The notes below the pieces were generated by a model that saw nothing but the letters and a program-made list of their open reading frames with translations, had not been told where the DNA came from and did not search any database. From the NCBI GenBank assembly GCA_004794655.1, contig SMMW01000056.1, forward strand, positions 2,207,501 to 2,271,500: DNA of 64,000 nt. Direction: 5' to 3'. The translations under genes and the position numbers were made by a program. Below, one piece after another: positions 46,274 to 58,600 of this stretch (positions are counted from its first letter, which is position 1; the number at the start of each line of letters is the position of its first letter). This DNA is from Marisa cornuarietis. Its lineage: Eukaryota; Mollusca; Gastropoda; Architaenioglossa; Ampullariidae.

Positions 46274-46919
46274 ATTCACAAAGATTAAAATGGAACCCAC
46301 TGCTTGTCGAAGGATCTCTGAATGATAGCACAGCTTTGTCATGCAAGTGCCGTTTTAGCAGGAGACGTCGCGCCGCCTGTTCTCCGCTAGCCGCGTGAAC
46401 CACTCACCTCTAGCGTGAGCTGCTGTTGAGGCTTTTTATCAAAACTGACACTGAATTCTTCAAACCGACACGACGAGGGTCGCTGGCTGTCCGTGATTCC
46501 ACCTTCGATACGCAGACAGGTAGATGTTCGCCGAAAGCTTGTCGAGGCTTAGGGTAGCTTTGGAGTACGAACACTTAATACTCTGCGCCACAGATATGAA
46601 GCATGACTCATGCTACTTGAATCGACTTGATACCCGGGTTTCAAAGGTTTGCTTTTGTTCTTTTCTTCTTGCAGTTTTTCTCCCCCCCCACCCCTCTCTA
46701 TGTCACTTAGTGTGTTGTCGGGGCTGAAATAAAGTTTCTGGTTGAAGGCGTAACATTACGAGCCCTCGTCTAGAATCAAACTGTAGCCAGCAATGGCTGA
46801 CACTTGGAGTGATTTCAATAGGGTGTGAATAAACACAGAAATTATTTCTTGTGTATGCATGTCCTAATGCGTGTGTGTGTGTGTTTGCTCGATTCATGGG
46901 TGTTTGCGTGCGTGCAGGC

Positions 46920-46920
<1 letters not shown>

Positions 46921-46968
<48 letters not shown>
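46921..46968. repeat. (GT)n microsatellite
   Basis: GT run followed by (GA)n. Confidence 0.97.
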
Positions 46969-46970
<2 letters not shown>

Positions 46971-47700
46971 ACGCAGAGATAGAGAGAGAGAGAAAAAGAG
47001 AGGCGGAGATGAACATCTTGATGAACATACTTTTTATATTTGCTTGACTTTACATCAACTTGCGCTGAGATAGAAAAAAAGCAAGATCCATCTCATACTT
47101 TTCTTCTTCTTTTTTTCCTCTCTTTCGTTCGTTCATCCTTCTATTCTTTCATTCATTTTGTTTCGTTCTGACTTTCATTCATTCTCTTTTTTTTTTCTTC
47201 TGCGCTTTCGACGTCACTGTCGTCGTTCATCATCTGCATCCTCTTCTTATCACCGTCATCTGTCAAGCTTGCTCGATAACTCGTTGGTACAGCAGTTGTG
47301 AACTGTATCGGTGACGAGGAACAAATCCCTCCGCACTGAATGGTGGCCCCAAGTGTCCGGACCTGTCTACCTGGTGAAGCTTGTTCTCAAAACACTTTTA
47401 ATGTTTGGCTTCAGCGGACCTTAAATTCACACAAACAGCCGGCTAAGAATGGTCTTCAACTTCAGCAGCACGCGGTGCAGACAAACAGCCCTTTGGCCCT
47501 CGCAGATGCACGCGAGCACGGGACGCTGCCTGTTGCTGCCGCTGATGCACACCTCCGAGGTGGCTGCACATCGCCGCACCTGGTGGATATTGACAGGGAC
47601 GAGGATGCAAGCTGTGAGGTTTCCAGTGGTAATGAGAGGGGGCAGGAATCCCAATCACCCATGAAACTCTCAGCTGATGAGCTTGCCAGAACAGGAGAGC

Positions 47701-47765
47701 ACTCACTCACTCACTCACTCACTCACTCACTCACTCACTCACTCACTCACTCACTCACTCACTCA
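47701..47765. repeat. (ACTC)n microsatellite
   Basis: About 16 ACTC units, read as SLTH repeats in one frame. Confidence 0.98.
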
Positions 47766-49239
47766 CCTTCTTTAAAGACTTATCAGAAAACACCTAATTG
47801 TCCTAATGTATGTGGGGCGTGAATAACTCATCAGTTATCACCAGTTTCATCACGTCTATTGTTTTTCTTCACCTTAGCCCTCCTTTTCATCGTCCTCACC
47901 ATCTTCCTACTCCCACTAAGGTGACCAGGTGCAAAATCCGTAAAGTGGACGGCTTTTAATTTCTCACAGCACCCAGACACGGTGTACATCAACACTAATC
48001 AACTCGCACCCATCCATCAGCCTGCGGCGTTGACGTGAAACACAAACCTTAAAGTGTTAATTATTATTAAATTTTTTCTCCCTGTTGAGGGGCCAGAGAA
48101 AGCCAGACTCACGACTTTACTAACACGTTAAGGCTCTCGGCCCAGGTTGTCAGGCCCTCGTTCCTTGTTGTTGCTCCTTTGCTGGCCCAACGCTGAGGAA
48201 AGAGGTTGGGTGGAAACATAATGTAGAGTCTGCGAGAGGCGAGCTAAGGGTACCAGACTCCTATTTCCAGTAACGGCGCTATTTATCCAACTCGGGGGTA
48301 TGCAAGCGAATTGCATATAAACAGAGATCGATAGCAGGGAGGCAGCAATGGCCGGCCTGGCACCGCACTGACGCCAACGCGCCTCCCTCGCAACATGTGG
48401 GGCTGGCGAGACCAGCGAGTAGACAGAGTACGGGACGGGGCCAGGAGAAAGCAAAGGTTGGGAGGCAAGTGAAGCTTAAGGGAAAACAAGACACAAGTTA
48501 AGAAAAAGGTTGGGGGGAGATCATCTACTCAGTCAAACAGAAAGATGACAGTGATTGCAAGTGTTGTGTCAAGCTTGCTGTGGTTACTGATGATGATGAG
48601 GGTCTGGCGAGGGCAAGAGATGGGGTCCAGCCAGTGGTGGTAGAGTGTGCTTGGTGAGAATAATGTACAACCCCTCACATTAGTCACATACATAATGACA
48701 TACATTAATTTGTCCTTTAAACATAAAAGAAACAAGCAGTTTCTATTTTTTTAAAAATGTTCCGTATGGGCAGCGAAACTGAAAAATAGAATTCAAATTC
48801 TCCATTAAATATCTATGAAAATACACTTTATTTACTGACAAAAGTGTTAACCTTCCGTTCTGCTCACGTTCACAGGCACACGTTTGTTCATAGGTGTGTG
48901 TGTGTGTGTGTGTGAAAGATCGAGCCTCCCGAAACACAGATTGAAACCTGCTATACAACTGTTGCAGATGCCGTGAACCTGCATGTTTTGGGCGTTAAAG
49001 CATTTTACAGGAGCTAAGGACGATCGAGTTGGCCCTCGCAATGGTTTTAACGCCGCACTTTAAAAAAAAGGTCATTAAAATCTCATTCAAAAAATACTTA
49101 AACCTTCTTTAACTGTGTGTGGATGCTTGCGTAAACCCATGATGGGGTCGGGTGCTGAGCCTAGTGTATGCTTCCAAGCTTTGGAGCTCTCTGCAAGCTC
49201 ATTTCTTGTGGACGGCCCAGCCAGCCATGAAGGGTCACT

Positions 49240-50215
49240 GATTACTGAAGTGTTAGCGACACACTGACAGTCCATCCGAGACCCGCACCATCGCTCGCGG
49301 CCATTTTCGCAGGTGTCAAAACTCGAGAAACCCTCCGCGGAAGAGACGCGAAAAAAACCCCCCACCCCAATACCACAGATTGATAAAAAAAAATATCCTA
49401 ATACCACGGACAGACAAAACATTCTAATACCAGCATCGTGCGTGTGACTAAAATCTCGGGTACGGAGGGGAGGGAGGGAGGGAGTGGGTGGTACAATGGC
49501 AAGTTTGACGTGCGAGCTGCCTGCGAATAGTTGACAACTTTTCCTCCCGTCGCGTGTTTGCCGTCGCCGCGCGCTGCCTCATGAATATTAATGAGGTCAC
49601 AGTGCATCTGACAGACCATGTGTACGAGAGGGCATTCATGGCGGCACCATGGCGCAGGCAGTTGCGTTGTGGTTGTTTCTGACTGGGAATTTTCTCTCGT
49701 ACGGTAAGTTTCTAACTTGCTTTTAGACTTTTTGCTTGAAGTTGTCGGCAGAATATCGGTGCATGTACAGTTGCTGCGCGTTTTTTTTAGCGGGGTAGTA
49801 GTGTACCCGAGGGTAGAAATTGAGGGAAAGTCTACGCGGCGCCAGTGTAAACTACACGGCGAGCGAGTGCGAGTAGAGAGGGAAGCCCCCTCGAGCAGCG
49901 CTCACGTTGCTGGGCTAGTCAGTGTTTACATTCAACAGTGCGGCTGCCAGCGGATCGAGTTGAGCTCAATTAGCCGATATTCTGGGCTCCGATCTCAGCC
50001 ATCGGAAGCAGATGCGAATAATAAGCATTCTGAAGTTCAGCGGGGAGGAAATTTGGGTAAATTTGGAAGGGAAAGCAAGACAGACGAGGCTCATGCACAG
50101 CGCTGGCAAAACAGCCCCCCTCAGACTTCTGGCTCTGCTCAGGCCCACGACTGCGACACAGCAATAAAAGAGGCAAAGCTTGGGAGAGAATCTGATAAAA
50201 GGAGGTGGAAATAAT
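49240..50215 (+). promoter_or_regulatory. CpG-rich promoter-like block around a signal-peptide exon
   Basis: CpG is dense (for example CCGTCGCCGCGCGCTGCC near 49561) and falls away sharply after 50220 into AT-rich sequence. The near-palindrome CTCATGAATATTAATGAG at 49578-49595, adjoining GGTCA, has the look of a POU/homeodomain plus nuclear-receptor half-site. The signal-peptide exon lies in the middle of the block, as expected for a first exon. Confidence 0.4.
49649..49703 (+). CDS. Putative first coding exon with signal peptide
   Basis: The exon reads MAQAVALWLFLTGNFLSY plus one base, then a strong donor (TACG|GTAAGT). The sequence is a hydrophobic core with a small/polar end, a credible signal peptide, and the phase-1 intron is the usual arrangement for secreted and surface proteins. 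The Ly6 gene at 24026 also splices in phase 1 just after its signal core. Two other ATGs just upstream (49618, 49638) start short overlapping frames in other phases. No second exon could be found in the remaining 14 kb, so the gene, if real, has a long first intron and its identity is open. Confidence 0.4.
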
Positions 50216-53200
50216 TGGGCTCAGGGTAGCTCAGCTTTGAAAGTAAATGAGTTGCTTTCCCATTAACAAACAAGTGTAGTGCCGGGGAGTAAACACGACA
50301 AATGACATCCATGCGTTTAATGTCATTCTGTGATATTATTTCATCTCAACACTGGAAATTTAGTTTACAGGTACTTGTCGGAGACCGTGTGTGAAAGGGG
50401 TATCGAGGGGTGTGTGGCACATACAGTGATGTACCGTGTACAGAATGCAGGGTAGTGGACACTGAGCAGATGGAAGGAATCCTTTTTCATTCAGGCAATC
50501 TTAATATCTAGTAACTAAGGGGCAATGACATGTGATTTTGAGATTAGAACTGATCATTCCTAATAGCAAATACTGAATAGTGAATACAAGAACTAGAGCG
50601 AGTTGTATTATACAGACCAGAATTGATTCCTGCAAAGCGTTAGAGTGTAATGCTGTTAACTCATTATTTAGACACAGAATAACTCCGGAAACAGGCACAG
50701 TAACAATTATATATTTTATTATCAACATATGTTTGATAGAGAAGAACGTGTAAACTGCTTACATTAAAATTCTCCTTCAGAAAATAAAAATACCCCCAAA
50801 CAATGTCATCGTGCAGCAGTTATTCTAGTATGAATTATCTTTTAAGAAAAGCAAGTAAATTGTACAATAGAAGATATGATGGCTGGAGGAATCATTTTAG
50901 TATGTTATTTTATCGTACCAGTCATTAACCACGTGCAGGAGGTTATGCCCTGTATTTTGGGTTACAGGCTGCCATTTTCCTAGTGTGTCATTACTGAGTT
51001 AGATAATTTAAAATAATAACTCTGGCATTTATTGGAAAGGAGAAGAGAAACACTCAATGTGTAATGATTTTTAGAGGAAAACTGATTGTTTTACATAGAT
51101 GTGCAAGAAGTGATGTCTAGGTACGTGTATAGAGCAGTTAATAGATTATGTGCTTCTTAACGGTGGGAAAGATTTAGTAATGCTTGGATCAGAATCTTCA
51201 TAGTTGTTGGTAATCAAACGCCATAGATATGTTTAAAGATGAGCTAATTAGATAAGGCAGATTTTTTTGTATATCTTACCACATTGTTTTAATGGTTAAG
51301 TGTTAGTGGTATTTTTTTTCAAGAGAATTTATTCACCATCTGGCCATTGTTGTGTAAGAAATTACATAAAAAATACCACGTACCAACAACATGCAGTTGT
51401 AAATAATGATGTATTAAGTCAGTCTAAATAGTACAAAGGACCACCTGGTAGTGGAAGACAGTACATAAAACATTAGACCAGCACAATGCTGCTTAAACTA
51501 ACTTACCTGTGCATGGACTACCATATGCACCTGTAAGACATTGTTGGTTATGACATTCCATTTTATGTGTCTGTAGCTTAGGTAAGCTTACACCAGTTTA
51601 ACTGATAACAGATTGTTCAGTGTAGATACAACTGCTTTGATTTCTAGTAATCAGATATGATAACATATAATTCCATTGACCTGAACATACCAAGCTACCA
51701 AATTAGACTATGCAGATAGCTGCCTTTGGTTGTGTCATATGATAGCCACTAATTTCTCATGTAAATGAAAGCTTGATTCACAGCAGCTGCTTTATCTTGA
51801 GTTAATTTTAATAAGTGAATACCATTACTTTTGATAATCAGTGGTTACCATTAGTTCAAATAGTGTTATGCCTTCAGTTGTTAGATTTTGTGTGAGCCCT
51901 CATTTTCATGTCAGGAGAACAACCTGCGTTAAATGGTCATATAAATACAAGTGGAACTGTCAGTCTGTAGTATCACAATAATCTTGTCCACTAATATTTT
52001 GAAAATGCACTTACCAGCATTGGGCAGACTTCTTGGCCTGATCATTCAGGTGTGTAAACAAAGCAGATTCAGGAAACGCTGCAACAAAAAAATAAATTTC
52101 GAGAATTTTCTAAAACAATTTTTTGAGATTTATGAAAACATGGTAGCATTCAAACTAGAGTGTCATTTTTTTGTATCTTCTAAATCTCCAAGAATGGTTC
52201 AAGTTCTTTAGATCAAACCTAAATATCTGGTTAGAAGGATGTAATGGTACATCCAGTTATAGATAAGAATAAGATGCCATTTGCCAGTGATCACTGATTA
52301 GATGAATGAATACATGATAATTTGTAGACTGTGACAAACAATTTATTCCAATCACCTTGAAAATCATACATCGTGTGATCGCAAAGAGCTTAAAATTGTT
52401 GAAAAGGTGGCATAAAAGCCAGAATAAAGTTTTTAAAGAGATCGATATCATCAGCTTACTTATTTTCAGGTCCTTAAATTTAGAGCCATAACCAGTGACC
52501 CTGTGTAGTGTCCCAACAGGTGTCAGAATATTTTGGTGAAAACGTGTAAATGTTAGGCTGTGTGTTATGTTGTCTTTTTTCTCCAAATATTAAACGATTT
52601 ATCAGTTCGCCTGGACGAACTAGAGGGAAATAACGGTTCTCTAGGCAGGAGGCCTTGCTGTCCTCCTCTTCCTTTTCCTGAGCATCCAACCATGAAGTCA
52701 ACACAACGGTGACCCAGCGACACGGCGGTTGCACAGAACGACTTTGTGCTCACAGGGGGTGGGGGGTGGGGTGGGGAGACTTGCAAGACAAAGCTCTTTG
52801 CTGCACATTCGTCAGAAATGAGATAAAAATTCACCGATGTAAAAAGAACTCAGTCGAGCCTGCGTTGGTTCGTCTGCTGTTGTCTTTTTTCCCAAACCCT
52901 TTCCTCCCGTCTTCCCGGCAGGTTGGGTTCATCATCGTATCGTCTCATAAAGAAGGTGATATGAATCCGAAGTTGCCGTTGACAGACGATAAATAAATAA
53001 ATAAACTAGGGATGACTGTCATGCAAAACGTAGGACATACTTAGTTTTAAGTATATATATATATATATTTGTTTTTGTAGTGTAGTCGTACGCTGAAATA
53101 AATTTAAGAATTCGCATTAGCAAGCACGAACTTGGAATTTGAACATATACACAGGAGCAACTGAGCGGATGACCGATACAAATGATACACAAATACGATT

Positions 53201-54038
53201 GAGTTACTAATACGAATGATACAAAAATACGAATGAGTCACTAATGCGTGTACAATTAATCCCCTCAGCAACATAAGAAGAAACAGAGCGCTGGGCAGCA
53301 TTTTTAAAACTTGAAAGCTGGTGTTTTGTTGGTCAGAATCGGCTTAACACTGCGATTTCGTGAATTTGAAATCTTTTGTCCAGTGAATGATGGCATCCTA
53401 ACCCCTTTCTGTTCTGCCCCTATCGCTCCCCTACCCCACCCCCTAAAAAGGAAATAGAAGAATGGAGTGGACGCGGGAGTGGGTGAGGACAAGGTGGTTC
53501 CCGATGGCGCCGGCGCTTCCTGGGCGGGAGGGTCCGCGGCTGCTAACCGTTTTCCCCACCTGCGTCCTGTGGTGCTTGGCCCAGGAGGTTTCCGAACTGG
53601 TTTGTGTCCTGCCGTTAATTGGGGCCGGCTGTGAGACGGGAAATGAGAAAGTTGCCCTAGGAACCGTTGCCACTTGTTGCGACTTGCCACCCCGCGTTTA
53701 GTGTCTCGCTTCGCCACTTGTGTGGGGTCTTGCCGAAGCCGGTTACAGATGCGGTTGGAGGTGGGAGGCAGTGAGAGTGCAGCCGCAGATCGAAAAAAAA
53801 ATCTCCTGAAATAGATGAATAGTTAGAGTATAGTGGAATAGTTATAGTTAAAGAGGCGTGTGACATCTGTTTTAATGTAGAAGTGGTGGGGGACGGGTAA
53901 AGGCGAGGTGATGTGTCCTTGTGTGGGAGGCATTTGCAAATCTGCTTTAATGTTGAGAGATTTCAGTGCCACTGCTGGAAGAAGTTTTGTGATTACAATT
54001 ATGTTCCGGAAAGACTTAATGGCGAGGTATCTTAAATT
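50216..54038. other. AT-rich stretch, possible long intron
   Basis: No gene is recognised on the plus strand. On the minus strand a 64-base open segment (52015-52078) has a good acceptor (TTTTTTTGTTGCAG) and donor (CTG|GTAAGTG) and reads FPESALFTHLNDQAKKSAQC; it stands alone. GC-rich frames at 53300-53720 are compositional. A (TA)n run lies at 53056-53068. Confidence 0.35.
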
Positions 54039-54525
54039 CAGGGCTTTTGCTAAGGCTAAATTCTTTGGGGTCCCAGGGACCCCTTCTTCAGATTTCTGAG
54101 GGGTCCCAGGCGAACTCTAATGGGTCTCTTTACAATGTGAAAAAAATCACAGGTACTAGATGGAACAGGGCATGATGATGTGGGTTCATGATCTTCATTA
54201 TCTTGCTGTTTGTCTTCACCTTCACTTTCTTTCCGTTTCTGAGACGATGATTTTAACCACGCTGTCAACGACATCTTGGAAATAGGTTCATGGAACTCTT
54301 TCCGGTAAGGGAAAAAAACTCAGTGCAAGGGAAGTTACTCTCACCTTGTAGCAGACGACAACAATAGATTGGGCTACGATGTCAGACACTACACTTAACC
54401 AATTTTTATCTGTTCTTCGCCCAAATTTGAAGGGGTCCCCTGGGACCCCATTGACGAAAATTCAAGGGGTCCTCCGAACTTTTAATGCGTACTGTACGCA
54501 ATTTTTTGCATTAGCAGAAGCCCTG
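54039..54525. mobile_element. hAT-like non-autonomous transposon with CAGGGCTT termini
   Basis: The ends are CAGGGCTTTTGCTAAGGC and, inverted, CAGGGCTTCTGCTAATGC (16 of 18 match). Both are followed by GGGGTCCC-type palindromic blocks. Inside, a minus-strand frame starts MSLTAWLKSSSQKRKESEGE and resembles the N-terminus of hAT/ZMYM-type transposase proteins; the rest of the transposase is absent. No clear 8-bp target duplication is visible, so the superfamily call is tentative, but the inverted-repeat structure is plain. Confidence 0.7.
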
Positions 54526-57045
54526 CAGTCTTATCACGAAAAACACGTAGAACCGAAACAAAATTTAATTAAAACATTTAAAGCCATGGAGACATCGAAA
54601 TAACAATAATGAGACACAAAACAGCAGTTTTACTGACACCACCTGGGCCCACAAAATGTTCATGCTTGCGTGTTCATCTTTATGTAACCGTTTTAGCGAA
54701 GGATTGTTTTTCCCTCGCTAACTTCAAACCATTGGGGGTAAATTTATGTAGTCCAATCGGTGGCTGGGAAATAGTTCTGCTGATAACGATTTCTTTCCAA
54801 TTCCTCTTTCTCAAAACCCTTCGTAAAATACATTATACTTCCTCATGGCAAGGGGAACAGCATTGCTGAATTAATGTTGGATGCGGGTGTCAAGCCACAG
54901 GACTTCATTGCCTGCCGCCATTGAGGCGTGAAATCAGAAAGACTTAGGATTTGGGCTGTTGGACTTTCTCCACCTTCTCCACTCTGTGTGGGGCTAGAAT
55001 TGCTGTGTAGACAAGGGAACAGTAATGAAGCTTTATTTTATTGAGAGGAGTACAATGGGAACAGTAATGAAGCTTTATTTTATTGAGAGGAGTGCAATGG
55101 GAACAGTAATGAAGCTTTATTTTATTGAGGGGAGTACTCGTTTGGCAGACCGCATGGTGTGGTTAATTTTAAGAACAAAACATGTGTGTCTCATTTGTCT
55201 CTCGCTCGCTCGCTGTCTTGTTGCCTGATTGTCTGGACTGGCCACCGAAAGGTTGATTTACTTAACGACATCGTAGGTAGATAGGGAAGAGTTTGTTTTG
55301 AGTGAAAGCAGCTGGTATGATGATGTGCAAGGTGATGAAAGGTAAGCACGACCACCCCCCCCCCATTCATAGGATTTGTTGGTAGGAGGTGGGGTAGACC
55401 AAACAGAGAGAGAGAGGGGGAAGGGAGGAGTTGACTAGCAGCTTGACACCTCTGTGCAGTCTGGCAGCACTTTATACTGTTGTCATTGAAACACTAGCTG
55501 CTAACATAATCGCCCGGCGATTGGCGCACTACAGCGAGCGTAGGAAGTGTCGGCACTACACTTGACTCTATTACTTACCCAAGACAAGGATCGCCGTAGA
55601 CACCCGGGAAGGCAGGGGGTGGGGGACCAGCGAGCGCTGTATTCCTTCCAGTGAATGTGCCGGTGGCCAAACTTAGTCTTTCCCCCGGAAAACGTTGCAA
55701 CGAGGGTCCACGAGGGCAATGGTGGACCACTTCTGTTTGTCTCAACTCCCATAGCGTGGCCCTGTGGTCCCTGTTTTACTCACGGACTTGTATTACTGGA
55801 CTGCTTGCAGACGATTTTTTTTTTCAGTGAAGTCATAGAACGAGGCTGGTTACGATATAGCTTCCGGTTTATTCACCTTCATTGTTAAGGCTTGCCGAGA
55901 CTAACAGCGGAGAACTTCGCAAGAGGCTCAGCGTTGGTCTCGGCAGACAGACAGCAGTCCACCCTAACACGTCCGTGGTTTTACTGCAGAACCCCCCTCC
56001 CCCCACGTATAGTAGTATTATATTCTACATTTTGCGTGTAAATGTGTTTGAAATGTTTCAGTCTGTATTGAACAACAATGTTTAGTCTAATTTCTAAAGA
56101 AAACTTCTTGTCGACATTCCGCGTGCTTAGTCCAAGGAGCTTGTTGAGTCGGATGAGACATGGTTGTGTAGTCTTACTGCAGAAATAAAATCAGTGTAGT
56201 CCGTATTCAGTAGCTTAGTTAAATGTTCAAAAAGACTGCATTACTTAACTATAAACATACGTTCACACTTTCAGCTCTGCTTCAATGTGCGCTGTTGTAA
56301 AACGAAGGCAGAATTTATCGCAGTCGCTGCCACAGTAAATTCAACAGGGGGTTTCGTTTTGTTTTTGTTTTGTAGGTTTTTTTTTTTTTTTTTAAGAGGG
56401 AATATGCTCTCGGCAAAGAAACGGCAGAGGGGCAAAGGGAGGGAGAGGATTGGAAGGGGGTTGTTGCAAAATAAATTCTCCACTACAGGGCTCTGATTGT
56501 TTATAGGATCCCGCAAAGAGCAAGGGGTTATGGGGCCCGTTTTGAAATCTCCGTCTTAAACCTAAACCACATGTAAAGTGCGAGCGAGTTGGCACCACAC
56601 GGGTAAAGTAGACAAGAGAAAAAGGCGGCGATATGCAGGAATTGTTCCCTTGACATTCCCATTGTATTGTCTGGTTCACTTCATCGTGGCTTCCTCTCAG
56701 ACTGTTTTGTGTGAGCTGGCGGGGGAGACGGGAAGGGATTGTTTCTTCTTTGGAAAATGTTTGATATACAGTTGGGATGCAAGTTTATTAATGATCTAAT
56801 GGCGCCTAATGAGCGATTTCTCTGAGAAAATAGTGTTTTTTTTCTCCACTATTGAAATCCTCATTTTAGAGACTGACACTTATATATATTTTTTTAATGA
56901 AGCTCCTTTATTTCGTTGCTTGGACAACAGCAAAATGGCAGATACAAATTTTACGAGTTTTCTCACGATAATTATAGTCCACCTGTAATTATTATTATTA
57001 CTGTTAGTATTGGCTGTCCACTTTCCACGTGGGCAAGGTTAGTAC
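54526..57045. other. Non-coding stretch
   Basis: It contains the 42-bp triplicate listed separately, a poly-C run (55356) and a poly-T run (56378-56395). Two open segments with splice-like borders (plus 55273-55341; minus about 55752-55581 ending CTTGG|GTAAGT) are possible exons without recognisable family. Confidence 0.3.
55019..55131. repeat. Three direct copies of a 42-bp unit
   Basis: The unit starts ACAGTAATGAAGCTTTATTT and continues TATTGAGAGGAGTACAATGGGA. Two copies are complete and a third is partial, with single-base differences. Confidence 0.95.
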
Positions 57046-57130
57046 TGGATGCTGCAGTGGTTATACACTTGTCGTCAAGATGTTGAGGCTGGTGTGCACC
57101 CGGTTCATACCCCGCCATCTGCACATGTAA
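57046..57130 (+). repeat. tRNA-derived SINE-like fragment
   Basis: GGATGCTGCAGTGGTTATAC resembles an A box. GGTTCATACCC at 57102-57112 is a near-consensus B box, about 45 bases later, as in tRNA-derived SINEs. It does not form a complete tRNA. Confidence 0.45.
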
Positions 57131-58542
57131 GTTTTTGTGTTAGTTGTTTCTTTTTTTCCGCAGGGCTTGACTAGTTCGGATTAGCTGCTGACTCGGCATG
57201 AACCACCATCACTAACCTTACCTCGTGCTGCTTGGTGCACCGAGCGCTGTATATTCCTACCCTCTCCCTGCACTGCTTCTAAATCTTCCCTCTCGCATCC
57301 CCCATCCCGCGAAAAAATAAAAAAAGACTGGAAATGTTACACCTTGCCGGCAAGATTGTCAACATGATAACAGAACAACATCGTGCTTTCTTGCAGCACC
57401 CGGGGGGGATATAGGGGCATCCTTCGCATTAATCAGGTGCGTTTGAGGGTCTGGTCTCATCCTGCCACCCCACCCCTCGTGCCGGTAGGGGTGGGGAATG
57501 GAAAGGTAGGGGTGTGGGGAATGGAAAGGTAGGGGTGGGGGTCATGGGGGGTAGGGTGTGGGTCAGCACAGTGCACGCAGTGTTGTTCGTGTCTTAATTA
57601 ATAATGATGTCTGTCCCCTAAAGCCCTGGGGTTCCGCCTGTGTCACGGCCTGTAGAATTTAGAGGACCGTGTGGAGACTGGATTAGGCGCGGGGCTGTAT
57701 TTATATATGGCTGCGATTATGTGACATTGGCTTCATGGCGTTTGCTCGCCTTGACAAGGTTTCGCTCTTGACAAGAGCTTTTGCCAGCTTTTTCTTGGCA
57801 GGAAATGTCGGGAGGATGGGGGGGGGGGGAGGGTTGAGAGGCGGAGTTGCGGGGCTGGAGCCTGTATTCTCATGGAAATGCAGGTTATATTGGTGGGCAC
57901 GCACATTTGCTCACTGCGCTCTCCCAGGCGCCTCACCGAGGCGAGACAAAGTTGTATGAGGCGGGAGTCGGTAACCTCCGTCTCAATAAACCACGAGTAA
58001 GAAACGAGAAGCCAGACCGACATGTAGCTTTGCTGACAAAATAAACAGGTCGTTATGTCTAATTCCTCTTATTTTCCTTTTTAACCCTCTCGTCGAAAAA
58101 TTTAATGCGCGGTTACGAGGAGCTACGGCCCCTGATTATGTCTGGCAAAAGAAGGAACTAGTGTGGGTGGTTAAGTGGAAAGAAAAATGGATACGAGTGA
58201 CGGGGTCACTTCCTTGACAGAAGTGGCACGAGAGAGAAGAGCTAAAAAATTATTCCACTCGCTGTTGTGTCAAAAATAAAATGAATTGTTCTTGGAGTCT
58301 GATGTCATAGAGACCTGAAACAAAATCCGAGTCTTGATTACCTGAAGCTGGGGAAGGTTCCCAGAAATGCCCTGACATTATACGTCAATATATTAAAAAG
58401 AAATATACAGATTACCGCAAGATATAGAAGGCTGACATAAACAAACGCCAACTTCGTTTTCAGAAATATATGTTTGGACTTTGTTTGGAATGGGAGGAGG
58501 GTGACCGAGGGGGTGCCGAGGGAATATTAAATATTCAGGGTC
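57131..58542. other. Non-coding stretch
   Basis: It contains a GGGGTGGGGAATGGAAAGGT motif repeated in tandem at about 57487-57540 and a poly-G run at 57820. No gene is recognised. Confidence 0.4.
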
Positions 58543-58600
58543 ACGACTTCTGCCGTCCAGCCTCTTTACCACCCACCTCGGGTGGTGTGGCAGAAGTCGT
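58543..58600. other. Perfect-arm hairpin (inverted repeat)
   Basis: ACGACTTCTGCC (58543-58554) and GGCAGAAGTCGT (58589-58600) are exact reverse complements. A second stem, ACCACC/GGTGGT (58568-58573, 58581-58586), is nested inside with a 7-base loop. It could be a transposon relic or a structured RNA; no further evidence separates these. Confidence 0.6.

Larger units (their letters stand above)
46271..49239. other. Non-coding stretch
   Basis: It holds the (GT)n and (ACTC)n arrays listed separately, a CT/TTC-rich zone (47100-47200), and a frame of 160 codons (47340-47822) whose end is the (ACTC)n repeat. GC-rich sequence at 48230-48480 is open on the minus strand without recognisable motifs. 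No gene is supported. Confidence 0.35.

Noticed and set aside
47340..47822. A 160-residue gene
   Set aside because: The C-terminal third is an (ACTC)n repeat, the opposite strand is equally open, and no motif or splice context supports it.
51507..51530. A 24-base micro-exon on the minus strand between CTTACAG and GTAAGT
   Set aside because: It is itself an inverted repeat (GTGCAT...ATGCAC) and introduces a stop when joined to the only upstream exon candidate.
57046..57130. A functional tRNA gene
   Set aside because: Only A- and B-box-like sequences are present; acceptor and anticodon stems do not pair, so it is better read as a SINE relic. The same applies at 27201 and 35866.
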